Assembly: GCA_024698065.1 (NCBI GenBank) | Contig: JAILRR010000064.1 | Coordinates: 1-35,584 of the forward strand | Reading direction: 5' to 3' | DNA length: 35,584 nucleotides | Origin: Bacilli bacterium | Lineage (GTDB): Bacteria > Bacillota_I > Bacilli_A > RFN20 > CAG-826 | Shown: piece after piece, positions 24,777 through 33,922 of the stretch | Numbering within the stretch: the first letter of the stretch is position 1 | Layout of the letters: every line of letters starts with the position of its first letter | The notes under the pieces: model-generated | The model's database searches: none | What the model was told of the DNA's origin: nothing | The model's input: the letters and a program-made list of their open reading frames with translations, nothing else | Made by a program: the position numbers and the translations under genes

Positions 24777-24865
24777 ATGCGAAGTAATAGTATTTTCTCG
24801 GAGTAGCAGCTGTTTTAGTAGTAGCTGCTTGTAAGAAATGTAAAGCGTTTTTCCCAAATTTTTGA
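24777..24865 (+). pseudogene. Frameshifted remnant of a lipoprotein signal peptide
   Basis: AAGG (24767-24770) precedes an ATG at 24777 that reads MRSNSIFS and then stops at 24804-24806. In the frame starting at 24791 the sequence reads GVAAVLVVAACKKCK, a hydrophobic stretch ending in a lipobox-like VAAC, before a stop at 24863-24865. Joining the two frames would give a lipoprotein signal peptide. The two pieces are offset by one frame and no mature domain follows, so it looks like a decayed gene start. Confidence 0.45.
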
Positions 24866-24970
24866 CCTTTGTTTTTACTTCTTCCACCGCTCAATTTTTT
24901 GGCAAATAGGCCCTTACTATTTTTAAATTGTAATAGTGTCAATGAAAACGAAATATATGCTTATTTTTAT
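24866..24970. other. Non-coding AT-rich tail of the xerD-rsfS interval
   Basis: About 105 bases between the lipoprotein remnant and the minus-strand terminator. I see no frame, RNA or promoter that I can support here. Confidence 0.5.
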
Positions 24971-24971
24971 T

Positions 24972-25001
24972 AAAGAAAAACCGGCGGTTTTAACCCGTCG
25001 G
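24972..25001 (-). terminator. Rho-independent terminator after rsfS
   Basis: On the minus strand a GC-rich stem (25001-24995 with 24987-24981, one mismatch, extended by GGTT/AACC pairing in the loop) is followed by TTTTTCTTT. It ends the parE-rsfS cluster. Confidence 0.85.
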
Positions 25002-25025
25002 CTACCTGCTTTTGGAGGATTCGAT

Positions 25026-25349
25026 CTAGCGTCTATTGAACAAGTCTTCTAGATTCATCTCTTGCCGCTTTGGAGCTGAGAAGATGTGGACAACAACCTC
25101 CCCTGCATCTACCAAAACCCATCCTGATTCTGGTTGGCCTTCGCTCTGCCTTAGATCTTCTGATTTGTTTTGGAAGAACTCCTCAAGAGCGTCTGCGTAT
25201 GCGCCAATTGCTCTCATGTTTGGGGCAGTAACCAATATGTAATAATCGGTGAAAGGCGTCCTATCCCTAACATCAATGATTGTTATGTCTTCACCCTTTT
25301 TGTCTTCGAGTAAGTCTTTTGTTTCTTTGATAAGTTTTGGATAAGCCAT
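25026..25349 (-). CDS. rsfS: Ribosome silencing factor RsfS
   Basis: A 107-aa Iojap/RsfS family protein that binds L14 and blocks subunit joining when nutrients are scarce. DVRDRTPFTDYYILVTAPNMRAIGAYADAL and GWVLVDAGEVVVHIF are the family motifs. The ATG overlaps the nadD stop by one base; AAGGAAGG in the last nadD codons is the ribosome-binding site. It is the last gene of the cluster. Confidence 0.96.
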   Translation of the reverse strand: MAYPKLIKETKDLLEDKKGEDITIIDVRDRTPFTDYYILVTAPNMRAIGAYADALEEFFQNKSEDLRQSEGQPESGWVLVDAGEVVVHIFSAPKRQEMNLEDLFNRR

Positions 25350-26485
25350 TAATTGTTTCCTTCCTTTTTATCTAAAAAATAGATGTAACTTTCTTCTGTA
25401 AGAGGGCAACTGTTGTTATGTGGCGTGTCTTTCGTCTTTTCGGCGAGATAGATTCTATTGGCCGCTAGAACATCTAAGAATCCTTGATGATAGTCTTTTA
25501 AACACGATTGGATAAGTTTTGAAGAATCGTATCCCCTACCGGGCTCGATTTTATCGGCGCTGTAGATGGTTTGTTCTAAAGGTCCCATTTTAGCGCGACC
25601 TGTGCAATGATACTCAATTGATTCAAGTATGTCTTTGTCCTTGATTCCAAATTCCTTCTCGGCTAAATATGCCCCTACCCATTGGTGAAGAGCCCAATAA
25701 GGATATTCTGAATACTCTTTTGAATAAACTTTGCTGACTATGGCTTTTGCTTCGTCATCTGGCACGTATTTGCCGATATCGTGTAGAACGGCAGCTTGGT
25801 ATGTCTTTAATGAATCGAGAGTTTCGTGATTGTTTCTAGCAATATCTAAAGCGACATTAGCAACGCGTAGAGAGTGTTTAAGCCTGCTCTCTTTGAGATA
25901 TTTAGATAAAGCCTTTATGAAATAAAGGTCCTTATCTTCGACATAGTGCCTAATATAGTCAGGATAATCGATTGATTTCATTTCCCTGATGTCTGTGCTT
26001 GAAACCTCATGTTCCTTGAAAGGCATTGGTTTCATATCGAAACGTTTGATGTTTTCCTGGTTCAATGGATAACCATGCCTTGGGACATAATAGATCTTCG
26101 CATTCTTGGCAATAACATCAGGATCCTTCCATTTATCAAAAAGGTTTACCTGATCTGCTCCAATTACGAAATAAAGCGTCTCATACTCTTTTTTGAAATG
26201 AAGAACGGTTTCAACGCTATAGGAAGGGCCATCACCTGGCGCATCTATCTCAAAACATGAGACGGAGAATCGTTGTTTTCCATCTTTGTTTAATTCGTTA
26301 CATGCGAGTTCAAGCATGGCCAATCTGTCTTCTGGAGAGGCTTCATTGTCTTTCCACCTAGCGTTTTTTGCCGGAACAAACAAAAGAGGGCATTCTAAAA
26401 AGCTAGATGCCTTCATGGCGATTTCTACGTGCCCGTTGTGAAGCGGATCAAAACTGCCGCCGTAGATGATTATCTTGTCGTTCAT
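25349..26485 (-). CDS. nadD: Fused nicotinate-nucleotide adenylyltransferase / YqeK HD phosphohydrolase
   Basis: A 378-aa two-domain protein. Residues 1-190 are NadD, which makes deamido-NAD: GGSFDPLHNGH (9-19) is the nucleotidyltransferase motif and SSTDIRE (163-169) the second signature. Residues about 195-378 are a YqeK-type HD hydrolase: His205, HD at 236-237 (VLHDIGKYVPDDEA), and ESIEYHCTGRAKMG with SADKIEPGRGYD. YqeK proteins hydrolyse diadenosine tetraphosphate symmetrically. In Bacillus they are separate adjacent genes; here one frame runs through with no stop or internal start signal, and similar fusions are known among Mollicutes. The start overlaps yhbY by 4 bases. Confidence 0.94.
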   Translation of the reverse strand: MNDKIIIYGGSFDPLHNGHVEIAMKASSFLECPLLFVPAKNARWKDNEASPEDRLAMLELACNELNKDGKQRFSVSCFEIDAPGDGPSYSVETVLHFKKEYETLYFVIGADQVNLFDKWKDPDVIAKNAKIYYVPRHGYPLNQENIKRFDMKPMPFKEHEVSSTDIREMKSIDYPDYIRHYVEDKDLYFIKALSKYLKESRLKHSLRVANVALDIARNNHETLDSLKTYQAAVLHDIGKYVPDDEAKAIVSKVYSKEYSEYPYWALHQWVGAYLAEKEFGIKDKDILESIEYHCTGRAKMGPLEQTIYSADKIEPGRGYDSSKLIQSCLKDYHQGFLDVLAANRIYLAEKTKDTPHNNSCPLTEESYIYFLDKKEGNN

Positions 26486-26778
26486 TTATGAGGAAGTGTG
26501 ATTGACTTGTTCTTTTTGCTCTGTCGATAAAGCGTGATGATATGTCCGGCTTTACCGACGAATTGAGCATCAACGCTTTCGCAAAGCGTCTCCGAAATCT
26601 CATCAATCGTCGATGATGCGGTCTCTAAAACGCGAACCTTTACCAGTTCATGGGCTTCTAAAGCGTTGCTGAGGACGTCCAAAAGGCTTTGGTTGATATC
26701 ACCTTTGCCGATATTGAGCGATGGCTTTAAATGGTTAGCCAAACCTTTTAGATATGCACGGTTTTTTGCTGAAAGCAT
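26482..26778 (-). CDS. yhbY: YhbY family RNA-binding (CRM domain) protein
   Basis: A 98-aa protein with one CRM domain that binds pre-50S particles. LKGLANHLKPSLNIGKGDIN, then LVKVRVLET, and VGKAGHIITLYRQS are the family features. It overlaps nadD and abuts yqeH (one shared base), as in the conserved ribosome-assembly cluster. Confidence 0.93.
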   Translation of the reverse strand: MLSAKNRAYLKGLANHLKPSLNIGKGDINQSLLDVLSNALEAHELVKVRVLETASSTIDEISETLCESVDAQFVGKAGHIITLYRQSKKNKSITLPHK

Positions 26779-27953
26779 TATTTCTTAGTTCCTTTTTCTT
26801 TAATAATCTTCGCGCGCGAGGCGTACGCACCGATATTCTTTGGGACATAAAGCCTATAGATATCGCCTTTGACGCCATCGAAGGAAACCCAACCAAGGCC
26901 AGCGATGCCAATATCCCTTGGACCGTCTTCTTCTAACTGGAAGTCGAAGACATCAGAGTCGTTTTGACACTTAAACCAATCAACACATGGCTTGAGGGCT
27001 TTGTTCTTGATGTATTTTTGGAAGAGAGCCGTCATGTCGTTCTTCGGAGAAACACTCTTAAGACCGACTTTTGGTGCGAAATAACAAGTGAATGTCGTTT
27101 TCTTCTTTTCGGAAGAAAGGCTGATAGGATCAATTCTCGCAAGTCCTCCGATGAACAAACTGCCGTTAAGCACAACGACTTGTTTCCTTGGGGTGATTCT
27201 GGTCGTGACCAAGATATCTTTAGGATAAGTAGTTTTTCCGAGGAAAGAATTCTTCACGCCTGTACCTGGAGTGTCGTAAATATAAGATGTGTCATCGAGC
27301 GGAATCTGCCAAACTTCGAGCGAAGTGTTCTTGTAAGCTCCGATTGAGATGCCGCGATTCGAGGTGTTTTTGAATTGTCTGAGGAAACTTGTGAGGAAAG
27401 CACTCTTTCCGGCTCCTTTGGCGCCAATGACATAAACGCTCTTGCCGTTGCGCTTTTTCTTAATCATGCCGGAAGCAAGCGTTGCATCGGCTGAATTGTT
27501 GTAGTCTAGGAGGATAACATCTGTGCCTTTGGCTTTTTTAAATCCTTCGGCTCTGAAACGATGAGCGACATATTCTTTTGTACGCTCGACGCTGATATCT
27601 TTAGGCATCAAATCCCATTTGCTTGCGATGATGACGACAGGGAGATCGACAATCAAATCCAGCACCTCTTTGTTGAATGAACATTCAAATGAGATGAGAT
27701 CGACAAGGTAGACAATGGTCGCGCCTTCTTTTTTGGCGTCTTTGAGCATGCTTAAGAACTCGTCTGAGACATCGGCGGCTGCAGGAACTTCGTTTTGGTG
27801 AAGGGCCTCGTGGCACTCCTGGCAAAGAATAAGATCGTTGCTACGAGATGAAATCAAAGCTGTCGGGTTGATATACCCCTCTTTCTTCGGATCTTTGTCC
27901 TGAAGGACTTTGCCACAGTGATAACAGCGGCGAACTGATGTGATGATGCTCAT
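26778..27953 (-). CDS. yqeH: Circularly permuted GTPase YqeH (30S assembly)
   Basis: A 391-aa GTPase needed for small-subunit assembly in Bacillus. A zinc-finger module (Cys10, Cys13, Cys44, Cys47) precedes a GTPase with permuted motif order: G4 SKWD (111-114), then G1 GAKGAGKS (177-184), then G3 DTPG (227-230). The C-terminal half is the YqeH-specific domain. The start is the ATG at 27953, preceded by GGGAGGT; a TTG 15 bases further upstream would read through that site. aroE, which normally follows yqeH, is missing. Confidence 0.95.
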   Translation of the reverse strand: MSIITSVRRCYHCGKVLQDKDPKKEGYINPTALISSRSNDLILCQECHEALHQNEVPAAADVSDEFLSMLKDAKKEGATIVYLVDLISFECSFNKEVLDLIVDLPVVIIASKWDLMPKDISVERTKEYVAHRFRAEGFKKAKGTDVILLDYNNSADATLASGMIKKKRNGKSVYVIGAKGAGKSAFLTSFLRQFKNTSNRGISIGAYKNTSLEVWQIPLDDTSYIYDTPGTGVKNSFLGKTTYPKDILVTTRITPRKQVVVLNGSLFIGGLARIDPISLSSEKKKTTFTCYFAPKVGLKSVSPKNDMTALFQKYIKNKALKPCVDWFKCQNDSDVFDFQLEEDGPRDIGIAGLGWVSFDGVKGDIYRLYVPKNIGAYASRAKIIKEKGTKK

Positions 27954-27957
27954 ATTT

Positions 27958-28479
27958 CTACCTCCCAATTAAATTATAGTTTTCAGATAGAATCTTTTTG
28001 CGCTTCTTTTTTTCAAGTATTCGGTTGAATCTCGTCCAGATGATGTCACCTTTGCTGATTGGTTCGGTGAGTATGGTCATGATTCCTGCTTTATTGCCTG
28101 CTTTGACGTCAGTCAGGACTTGGTCGCCGATGAGAACGACTTCTTCTTTCTTGAAGCCTTCTTCCTTAATGAGCTTTTTTAACGGTCCGCTTAAAGGCTT
28201 CATCAAACCGGAGAAAACCCTTATTCCTAGGCTTTTTCCATAAAGTGTTACGCGCTTTGAGGTGTTGTTGGAGGCGATATAGAAATCGATTCCGGCCTCT
28301 TTCAGCGTTTTAACAAGTTCTAGCGTCATTTGACTTGGGGTTTGGATTCGATAGTCATCAAGAGTGTTATCCAAATCGGAGAGTATGACCTTGATGCCAT
28401 GTTCGGCGTAGAAAGACACTGGAATCTCGAAGATCGAGTTAGCGCGATATGTCGGGAACCAAATTGGTGTCTTTTTCAT
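27958..28479 (-). CDS. yqeG: YqeG family HAD-type phosphatase
   Basis: A 173-aa HAD-superfamily (subfamily IIIA) protein. Motif I is SDLDNTLDD, motif II is ASNNTSK, and motifs III-IV are KPLSGPLKKL and GDQVLTDVKAGNKAG. Substrate is not known with certainty; homologues of the eukaryotic type act on phosphatidylglycerophosphate. It overlaps the parC stop by one base, and its own stop overlaps the yqeH ribosome-binding site. Confidence 0.92.
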   Translation of the reverse strand: MKKTPIWFPTYRANSIFEIPVSFYAEHGIKVILSDLDNTLDDYRIQTPSQMTLELVKTLKEAGIDFYIASNNTSKRVTLYGKSLGIRVFSGLMKPLSGPLKKLIKEEGFKKEEVVLIGDQVLTDVKAGNKAGIMTILTEPISKGDIIWTRFNRILEKKKRKKILSENYNLIGR

Positions 28480-31109
28480 TATTCTTTCTTATCGTCCTCA
28501 AAACTTAGGATATCGTCGAAGAGAGAGATTTCCTCATAAACAACTGGTTTCTCTTCTTCTTTTTGGATTGGAGTCTCCTTTTGTTCTTCTTCAATCGGCG
28601 GGAGAGCAGGTTCAAACGACTGAATCGAATCATCGATCAAGAAGGAGTTAGAATTGTCTCTTGAGATATATTCGATGCGGTCTTTTGCTGGGAAGTTATC
28701 TGGGCGTTTTGCATATCTATCTGTTGGTGTGAGATAGAAGTCAGGGAAGATGATGTCATAACGGTTGTCGTCATGGAGAACCGTCTCAATGGTATATGGC
28801 GGAACTTGGCCGTTTGTTCTGGTAATGAAGACAACGCGGTGTGGCTCCTTTTTGAACATGTTGAAGAATGGATTCGCCTTCGCGAGTCTCTTTCCAAGGG
28901 TGATGTGGTTGGTATCGAAGACTCTCGTTGAACCGCGATCTGTGATGACAAGGATCTTGTTTTCTTTCTCTTCTTGATTGAAGGCAAGAACACCTGCTAA
29001 TGGTTTTCCGGAGAAAGAACCGGCTTTCATGCCACGGCTCTTAGGATTGCTGATGTAAATCTCGTTCTCGTTATAGAAGGAAGCACGTCCATCCTCGCTC
29101 GTGATAAAGAGATTGCTGTTACCTGTCGTATAGGTAACGCCGACAAGGGAATCGCCTTTTTCAAGCTTGATGGCTGAAATTGGCTTGCTACGTCTAACAA
29201 CAGGGAAAGAATCGAAGCGGATTCTCTTGATGGAACCGTTTCTCGAAAGAAGAACGACAAATAGGTCGTGTCTGAAATGACGGACTGCGAATGCGGCAAT
29301 CAAGTGGTCGTTTGGAGTGAGGTTCACAAGGTTATTAACGTGATAGCCTTCGTCATTCCATTTGGCTTCTTTGACTTCGTTAACTGGAACATAGAGGTAG
29401 TTTCCTTGCTCAGTGAAGATAAGAAGGAAGTCGGTTGTATCGCATTCCCCATCGAACACAAAGGAGTCGCCGGTCTTAATACCTGCTTTGGCACCGTTTT
29501 GTCCACCGGAGCCTTTCCAGGATTTAATCGAGGAACGCTTAATGTAACCATCTCTTGTGATGACGAGTTTGACGGTTTCTCTGGCAATGAGGTCACGCTT
29601 ATCAAGAGTGGTTGACGTTTCTTCTTCACGAATTTCAGTTAAACGCTCGCCAGAATACTTCTTGGCGATGGTTTTGAGGTTATCGATAATGACATCTTCA
29701 CGTTTGCTTTGATCGCTTAACAAACCATTGAGGTAGTCGATGTCTTGGTTAAGCTTGACGTTCTCATCTTCCAAGACTTTGATGTCGGTGTGGGAAAGCT
29801 TATAAAGCGGCATCATGACGATGGCTTCAGCCTGTGGTTCGGTGAATCCGAACTCCCTTTGGATATTCGCTTTTGAATCCGCCTTGTCTTGGCTGCTACG
29901 AATCACCTCAACAACCTTATCTAAGATACTGATCGCTTTGATAAGACCTTGGACGATTTCTAAACGCGCCGTGTACTTATTCAAAAGGAAATGACTCTTT
30001 CTTGTGATGACGTCGAGCTGGTGCTGGATGTAGCAATCGCAATACGAAAGGAGATCAAGAGTTTTTGGTTTATCATCAACGATAGCAACGACCTGAGCGC
30101 TGATGGAAGTCTTCAGCTGCGTCTTGTTCATGAGATAAGCGAGAACGGCTTCAGGTTTGCAATCGTTCTTCAAGTCGATTGAAATGCGAAGTCCTTCTTT
30201 GTCGCTTTCGTCGCGAACTTCCAAAATGCCTGGGATTGTCTTATCGTGGCAGATCTTGTCGATGGCTTTGACAAGAACGGATTTATTAACGTGGAATGGG
30301 ATTTCAGAAACGATGATTTGGCTAGCGCCTTTATCGTCGGTCACTATTTCCGCTTTGCTGCTAACCGTGACTTTGCCACGTCCTTTTCTATAGATATCTT
30401 CAAGCGAAGACGACTTATAGATGATTCCGCCCGTTGGGAAATCAGGGCCTGGAACAAACCTCATGAGGTCATCGACTGAGCATTCTGGATGCTTGATTCT
30501 ATACACAACTGCTGAAGTGATTTCGCGAAGGTTGTGAGGAGGAATCGAGGTAGAAATACCAACCGCAATACCTTCTGAACCGTTTGCAAGAAGATTTGGG
30601 AACAAAGCCGGAAGAACAGTTGGTTCAAACAAAGTGTCATCGAACGTGAGTTCCATATCCACCGTATCTTTGTCGATATCTGCAATGAGCTCGTTTGAAA
30701 TGGCGCTTAGTCTAGCTTCTGTGTAACGATAGGCGGCAGCACTATCGCCATCCATCGAACCGTTGTTTCCTTGGAAGTCGATTAAAGGATAACGGACGTT
30801 CCAGTCTTGAGACATGTGAACCAAGGCATCATAGACGGAAGAGTCACCGTGTGGGTGGTATTTACCTAAAACGTCGCCAACGATTCTAGCGCACTTCTTC
30901 GTTGGCTTTTCGATGGTGTTTCCGGTATTCCACATATCGTAAACAATCCTGCGCTGAACCGGTTTTAAACCATCCCTAGCATCAGGAATCGCACGATCTT
31001 GGATGACATCTTTGGCGTAGATGGCAAACTTATCGCCCATCAATTGGTCGAGAGGGCCAAAAATGATGTTCTCTTGGATTATTGGTTGTTCAATCTTCTT
31101 CTTGGCCAT
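28479..31109 (-). CDS. parC: DNA topoisomerase IV subunit A
   Basis: An 876-aa type IIA topoisomerase breakage-reunion subunit. The catalytic tyrosine is Tyr129 in AAYRYTEAR. IPDARDGLKPVQRRI and GKYHPHGDSSVYDAL form the N-terminal core; the quinolone-determining positions are Ser90 and Asp94 (E. coli ParC Ser80 and Glu84). GNNGSMDGDSAA supports ParC over GyrA, as does the lack of a clear GyrA box in the C-terminal beta-pinwheel. The last 45 residues or so are acidic. It pairs with parE immediately upstream. Confidence 0.93.
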   Translation of the reverse strand: MAKKKIEQPIIQENIIFGPLDQLMGDKFAIYAKDVIQDRAIPDARDGLKPVQRRIVYDMWNTGNTIEKPTKKCARIVGDVLGKYHPHGDSSVYDALVHMSQDWNVRYPLIDFQGNNGSMDGDSAAAYRYTEARLSAISNELIADIDKDTVDMELTFDDTLFEPTVLPALFPNLLANGSEGIAVGISTSIPPHNLREITSAVVYRIKHPECSVDDLMRFVPGPDFPTGGIIYKSSSLEDIYRKGRGKVTVSSKAEIVTDDKGASQIIVSEIPFHVNKSVLVKAIDKICHDKTIPGILEVRDESDKEGLRISIDLKNDCKPEAVLAYLMNKTQLKTSISAQVVAIVDDKPKTLDLLSYCDCYIQHQLDVITRKSHFLLNKYTARLEIVQGLIKAISILDKVVEVIRSSQDKADSKANIQREFGFTEPQAEAIVMMPLYKLSHTDIKVLEDENVKLNQDIDYLNGLLSDQSKREDVIIDNLKTIAKKYSGERLTEIREEETSTTLDKRDLIARETVKLVITRDGYIKRSSIKSWKGSGGQNGAKAGIKTGDSFVFDGECDTTDFLLIFTEQGNYLYVPVNEVKEAKWNDEGYHVNNLVNLTPNDHLIAAFAVRHFRHDLFVVLLSRNGSIKRIRFDSFPVVRRSKPISAIKLEKGDSLVGVTYTTGNSNLFITSEDGRASFYNENEIYISNPKSRGMKAGSFSGKPLAGVLAFNQEEKENKILVITDRGSTRVFDTNHITLGKRLAKANPFFNMFKKEPHRVVFITRTNGQVPPYTIETVLHDDNRYDIIFPDFYLTPTDRYAKRPDNFPAKDRIEYISRDNSNSFLIDDSIQSFEPALPPIEEEQKETPIQKEEEKPVVYEEISLFDDILSFEDDKKE

Positions 31110-31111
31110 GA

Positions 31112-33043
31112 TTAGTTCTTCACTTCTTTAATAAACTCGTCTTCTTCGTTGAAGGTGATGTTCTCTTGAATCCAGTTCCAACGTGGAGCGCTGTCTTTGC
31201 CCATGAGGGTTTCGATTCGCTTCTCGGTAACGAGGGAATCATCAATCATAACTCTGCAAAGAACACGAGATTCTTTGTTCATTGTGGTCATGGCTAATTC
31301 ATCTTCGTTCATTTCACCAAGACCTTTGTAACGATTGACACCATAACCGGCACCAATCTTCTGTTTGGCTTTTTCTAATTCTTCATCGTTCCAACAATAG
31401 ATGCGTTTCTTTGGATCGCTCTTTTTGAAGACGCGGTAAAGAGGAGGCTGGGCGATGTAAACCATTCCACGATCTATAAGCGGCTTCATGTAATTGTAGA
31501 AGAAGGTCAGCAAAAGGATCTGGATGTGGGCACCATCGGTATCAGCATCGGTCATAATGATGATCTTGCCATAATGGCTCGCATCTGGATTGAATTCATC
31601 CCCGAAACCGGCACCAATTGTCTGGATAAGGGTTGAGAATTCTAGGTTATCGATTATTTCTTGGTTTGATACGTTGTGCGTATTGAGTGGTTTTCCTCTA
31701 AGAGGAAGGATGGCCTGATGACTCCTATCGCGTCCTTTTTTGGCGGAGCCGCCTGCGGAATCACCCTCAACGATGAAGAGCTCGTTGTTCTTGTAATCTT
31801 TGCTTTGGGCGCTGGCTAATTTGTCGCTGATAATCATCTCAGCAACTTTCTTTTTGGTGCCTCTTGCTGCTTCACGAGCTTTTCTAGCGGCTTCACGTGC
31901 TTCTTTTGCCTGAGCGCACTTCTTAATAAGGGCAACGGCAAAATCTTTATTCTCAGTGAGATAATACGGCATGAAGTTCGATAAGGCGTTGCTTACCACT
32001 GCCGTAGCCTCAGGTGTTCCTAGTTTGCCTTTGGTCTGGCCTTCGTATTCGAGTTTGTTCTCAGGAACTTTGACGGAAAGAACGGCGGTTAAGCCTTCGC
32101 GAATATCGCTTCCGTCAATGGACTGATTTGGTTTAATGAGTTCGTTTTCGGTTGCCCAATCATTGATGATTTTGGTCAAAGCGCCTTTAAAACCGGTTTC
32201 ATGGGTACCACCATCGGCGGTTCTTACGTCGTTAGCATAGCTATAGATGTTCTCACCATAGTCGCCAACACACCATCTCATGGCGATTTCAACCTGAATT
32301 GGATTCGAAGTGTCGTTCAAATCGATGATGTCCGCCATAGGCGTTTTGTCCATGGTCAGGGTTTGGACGTATTCGCGTAAACCATGTTCGGTATAGTAAT
32401 CGTGAGTGTTTCCGCTGATCTGGTCTTTAATAACGAAATGAACACCGGTGAGGAGATAACTCTTTTCCTCAAGTCTCGATGAAATCGTTTCGTAACTGAA
32501 TTTTGTGTTAGGAAAGATTGATGGATCTGGTTTGAAATGAACAGTAGTTCCGTGCTTCGTGGTTGGGCCGAGAACTTCTAATGGAGTCGTCAAATGACCA
32601 CCGTTTGCAAAAGCGATGTGATGGATCTTTCCTTCACGGTAGACGGTAACTTCCAAATATTCGCTTAACGCGTTTGTGACTGTAGCGCCAACGCCGTGAA
32701 GACCGGCGCTTGTTTTATAGTTCTTGCTATTGAACTTACCACCGCTATGGAGGGTCGTGTAAATGAGCTGAACGGCTGGAATGCCGGATTGCTTGTGGAT
32801 GTCTACAGGAACACCACGTCCTTCATCTTCGACGGTAAGAGAACCATCCCTCATCAAGGTGACGGTGATCTTCTTACCAAAACCGTTGACCGCCTCGTCA
32901 ACAGCGTTATCTACTATTTCCCACACAAGGTGGTGTAAACCGTTCAAGTTCGTGGAGCCGATATACATGCCAGGGCGTTTTCTGACACCTTCAAGTTCCG
33001 ATAATAATTCAATGTCGTTAGCTGTGTATTTCTCGTCGGCCAT
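31112..33043 (-). CDS. parE: DNA topoisomerase IV subunit B
   Basis: A 643-aa ATPase subunit. The GHKL ATPase site shows EIVDNAVDEAVNG, DEGRGVPVDIH and GLHGVGATVTNALS. The TOPRIM domain shows EGDSAGGSAKKGRDRSHQAILPLRGK (first 20 residues of the motif are diagnostic) and MTDADTDGAHIQ. The QAILPLRGKPLN form and the adjacent parC support ParE over GyrB. There is no Shine-Dalgarno before the ATG; the transcript should start about 37 bases upstream from a good extended -10. Confidence 0.94.
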   Translation of the reverse strand: MADEKYTANDIELLSELEGVRKRPGMYIGSTNLNGLHHLVWEIVDNAVDEAVNGFGKKITVTLMRDGSLTVEDEGRGVPVDIHKQSGIPAVQLIYTTLHSGGKFNSKNYKTSAGLHGVGATVTNALSEYLEVTVYREGKIHHIAFANGGHLTTPLEVLGPTTKHGTTVHFKPDPSIFPNTKFSYETISSRLEEKSYLLTGVHFVIKDQISGNTHDYYTEHGLREYVQTLTMDKTPMADIIDLNDTSNPIQVEIAMRWCVGDYGENIYSYANDVRTADGGTHETGFKGALTKIINDWATENELIKPNQSIDGSDIREGLTAVLSVKVPENKLEYEGQTKGKLGTPEATAVVSNALSNFMPYYLTENKDFAVALIKKCAQAKEAREAARKAREAARGTKKKVAEMIISDKLASAQSKDYKNNELFIVEGDSAGGSAKKGRDRSHQAILPLRGKPLNTHNVSNQEIIDNLEFSTLIQTIGAGFGDEFNPDASHYGKIIIMTDADTDGAHIQILLLTFFYNYMKPLIDRGMVYIAQPPLYRVFKKSDPKKRIYCWNDEELEKAKQKIGAGYGVNRYKGLGEMNEDELAMTTMNKESRVLCRVMIDDSLVTEKRIETLMGKDSAPRWNWIQENITFNEEDEFIKEVKN

Positions 33044-33087
33044 AAGTCTAAATAATGCTGGAGTTTGGAATACGTCTGTTGTAGTGT

Positions 33088-33096
33088 ATTATAGCA
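33088..33096 (-). promoter_or_regulatory. Extended -10 promoter of parE
   Basis: On the minus strand TGCTATAAT (33096-33088) is a perfect extended -10. The predicted start near 33081 leaves a leader of roughly 37 bases before parE. It probably drives the whole parE to rsfS cluster. Confidence 0.7.
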
Positions 33097-33120
33097 AACT
33101 TTGTTTGAAAAAAGTAGGGC

Positions 33121-33136
33121 TATTATCAAAATAATA
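33121..33136. repeat. Palindrome in the divergent parE-plsY interval
   Basis: TATTAT-CAAA-ATAATA (33121-33136) is a perfect 6-bp inverted repeat between two divergent genes. It could be an operator or just overlapping promoter elements of plsY. Confidence 0.4.
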
Positions 33137-33161
33137 GGACCATTTTGAGAGAGATTATATT

Positions 33162-33890
33162 GTGGACATTTTACTGAACATCGCCGTTGCCCTTGGCTGT
33201 ATAATTTGGGGCTTTTTGATCGGTAGCATTCCTACTGGTGTTATTGTTGGAAAAGTTTTCTTCGGAAAAGATCCTCGTGACTATGGTTCTCATAACTCCG
33301 GCGGAACTAATTCAGGCCGTGTTTTAGGTAAAAAGGTCGGTATCCTCGTAATGGTTTTAGACATTGCAAAGACCGTCTTCGCTTTCTGGATGGCTTGGAT
33401 TTTCCTTCGCTTCGGACCTGTTGATCGTTCGATTCTCTTCGACGACGGCGTTTTGTACAACTATCTTGTTTGCGCTGCTGCTGCCTTTGGCCACTGCTTC
33501 TCGCCTTTCCTCAAATTCAAAGGCGGCAAAGCCGTTGCCTGCTTCATGGCTATCTTTGGTGGGTCAAGCTGGCTTGGATTCATCATTTCTCTCGCCGTCT
33601 TCTTCACCATATTCCTTGTCGTCTTCAAGAAAGTCATGTCCAAAGCGTCTTTGCTTTCTGGCGCCGTTCTTATTCTTATCAGTGGAATCTTCTGTTTGCT
33701 TAGGTTAATCCCAGGGGCCGACGGCGTCCTCAACATCTTCTTGTGGGACTTCGGTCTTGTTGGAGGTGTTTGCTTCGGTTGGGAAATGATAGCCGTTGAA
33801 GTCGTTGTTTATATCCTTCTTGTTATCAGACATGCATCAAACATCCAACGCATCAGGCAAGGCGAAGAAAAGCCTCTTGAATGGAAGTAA
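33162..33890 (+). CDS. plsY: Acyl-phosphate:glycerol-3-phosphate acyltransferase PlsY
   Basis: A 242-aa multi-pass membrane enzyme that makes lysophosphatidate, the first step of phospholipid synthesis. GSIPTGVIVGK, DPRDYGSHNSGGTNSGRVLGKK and FLKFKGGKAVAC are the three cytoplasmic catalytic motifs of the family. About five to six hydrophobic helices are visible. The start is GTG at 33162, with a weak GAGAGAGA at 33147-33154. It is longer than typical (about 200 aa), with a longer segment between the later helices. Confidence 0.93.
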   Translation: MDILLNIAVALGCIIWGFLIGSIPTGVIVGKVFFGKDPRDYGSHNSGGTNSGRVLGKKVGILVMVLDIAKTVFAFWMAWIFLRFGPVDRSILFDDGVLYNYLVCAAAAFGHCFSPFLKFKGGKAVACFMAIFGGSSWLGFIISLAVFFTIFLVVFKKVMSKASLLSGAVLILISGIFCLLRLIPGADGVLNIFLWDFGLVGGVCFGWEMIAVEVVVYILLVIRHASNIQRIRQGEEKPLEWK

Positions 33891-33922
33891 TTAATTAGTA
33901 GATATTTAGTTCATTGCATATT

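Noticed and set aside
24803..24837. AGCAGCT / AGCTGCT inverted repeat as a terminator
   Set aside because: The 11-base loop has no following T run; it is explained by the repeated Ala/Val codons of the signal-peptide remnant.
27954..27968. TTG start five codons upstream for yqeH
   Set aside because: It would place the strong GGGAGGT ribosome-binding site inside the gene; the ATG at 27953 is correctly spaced from it.
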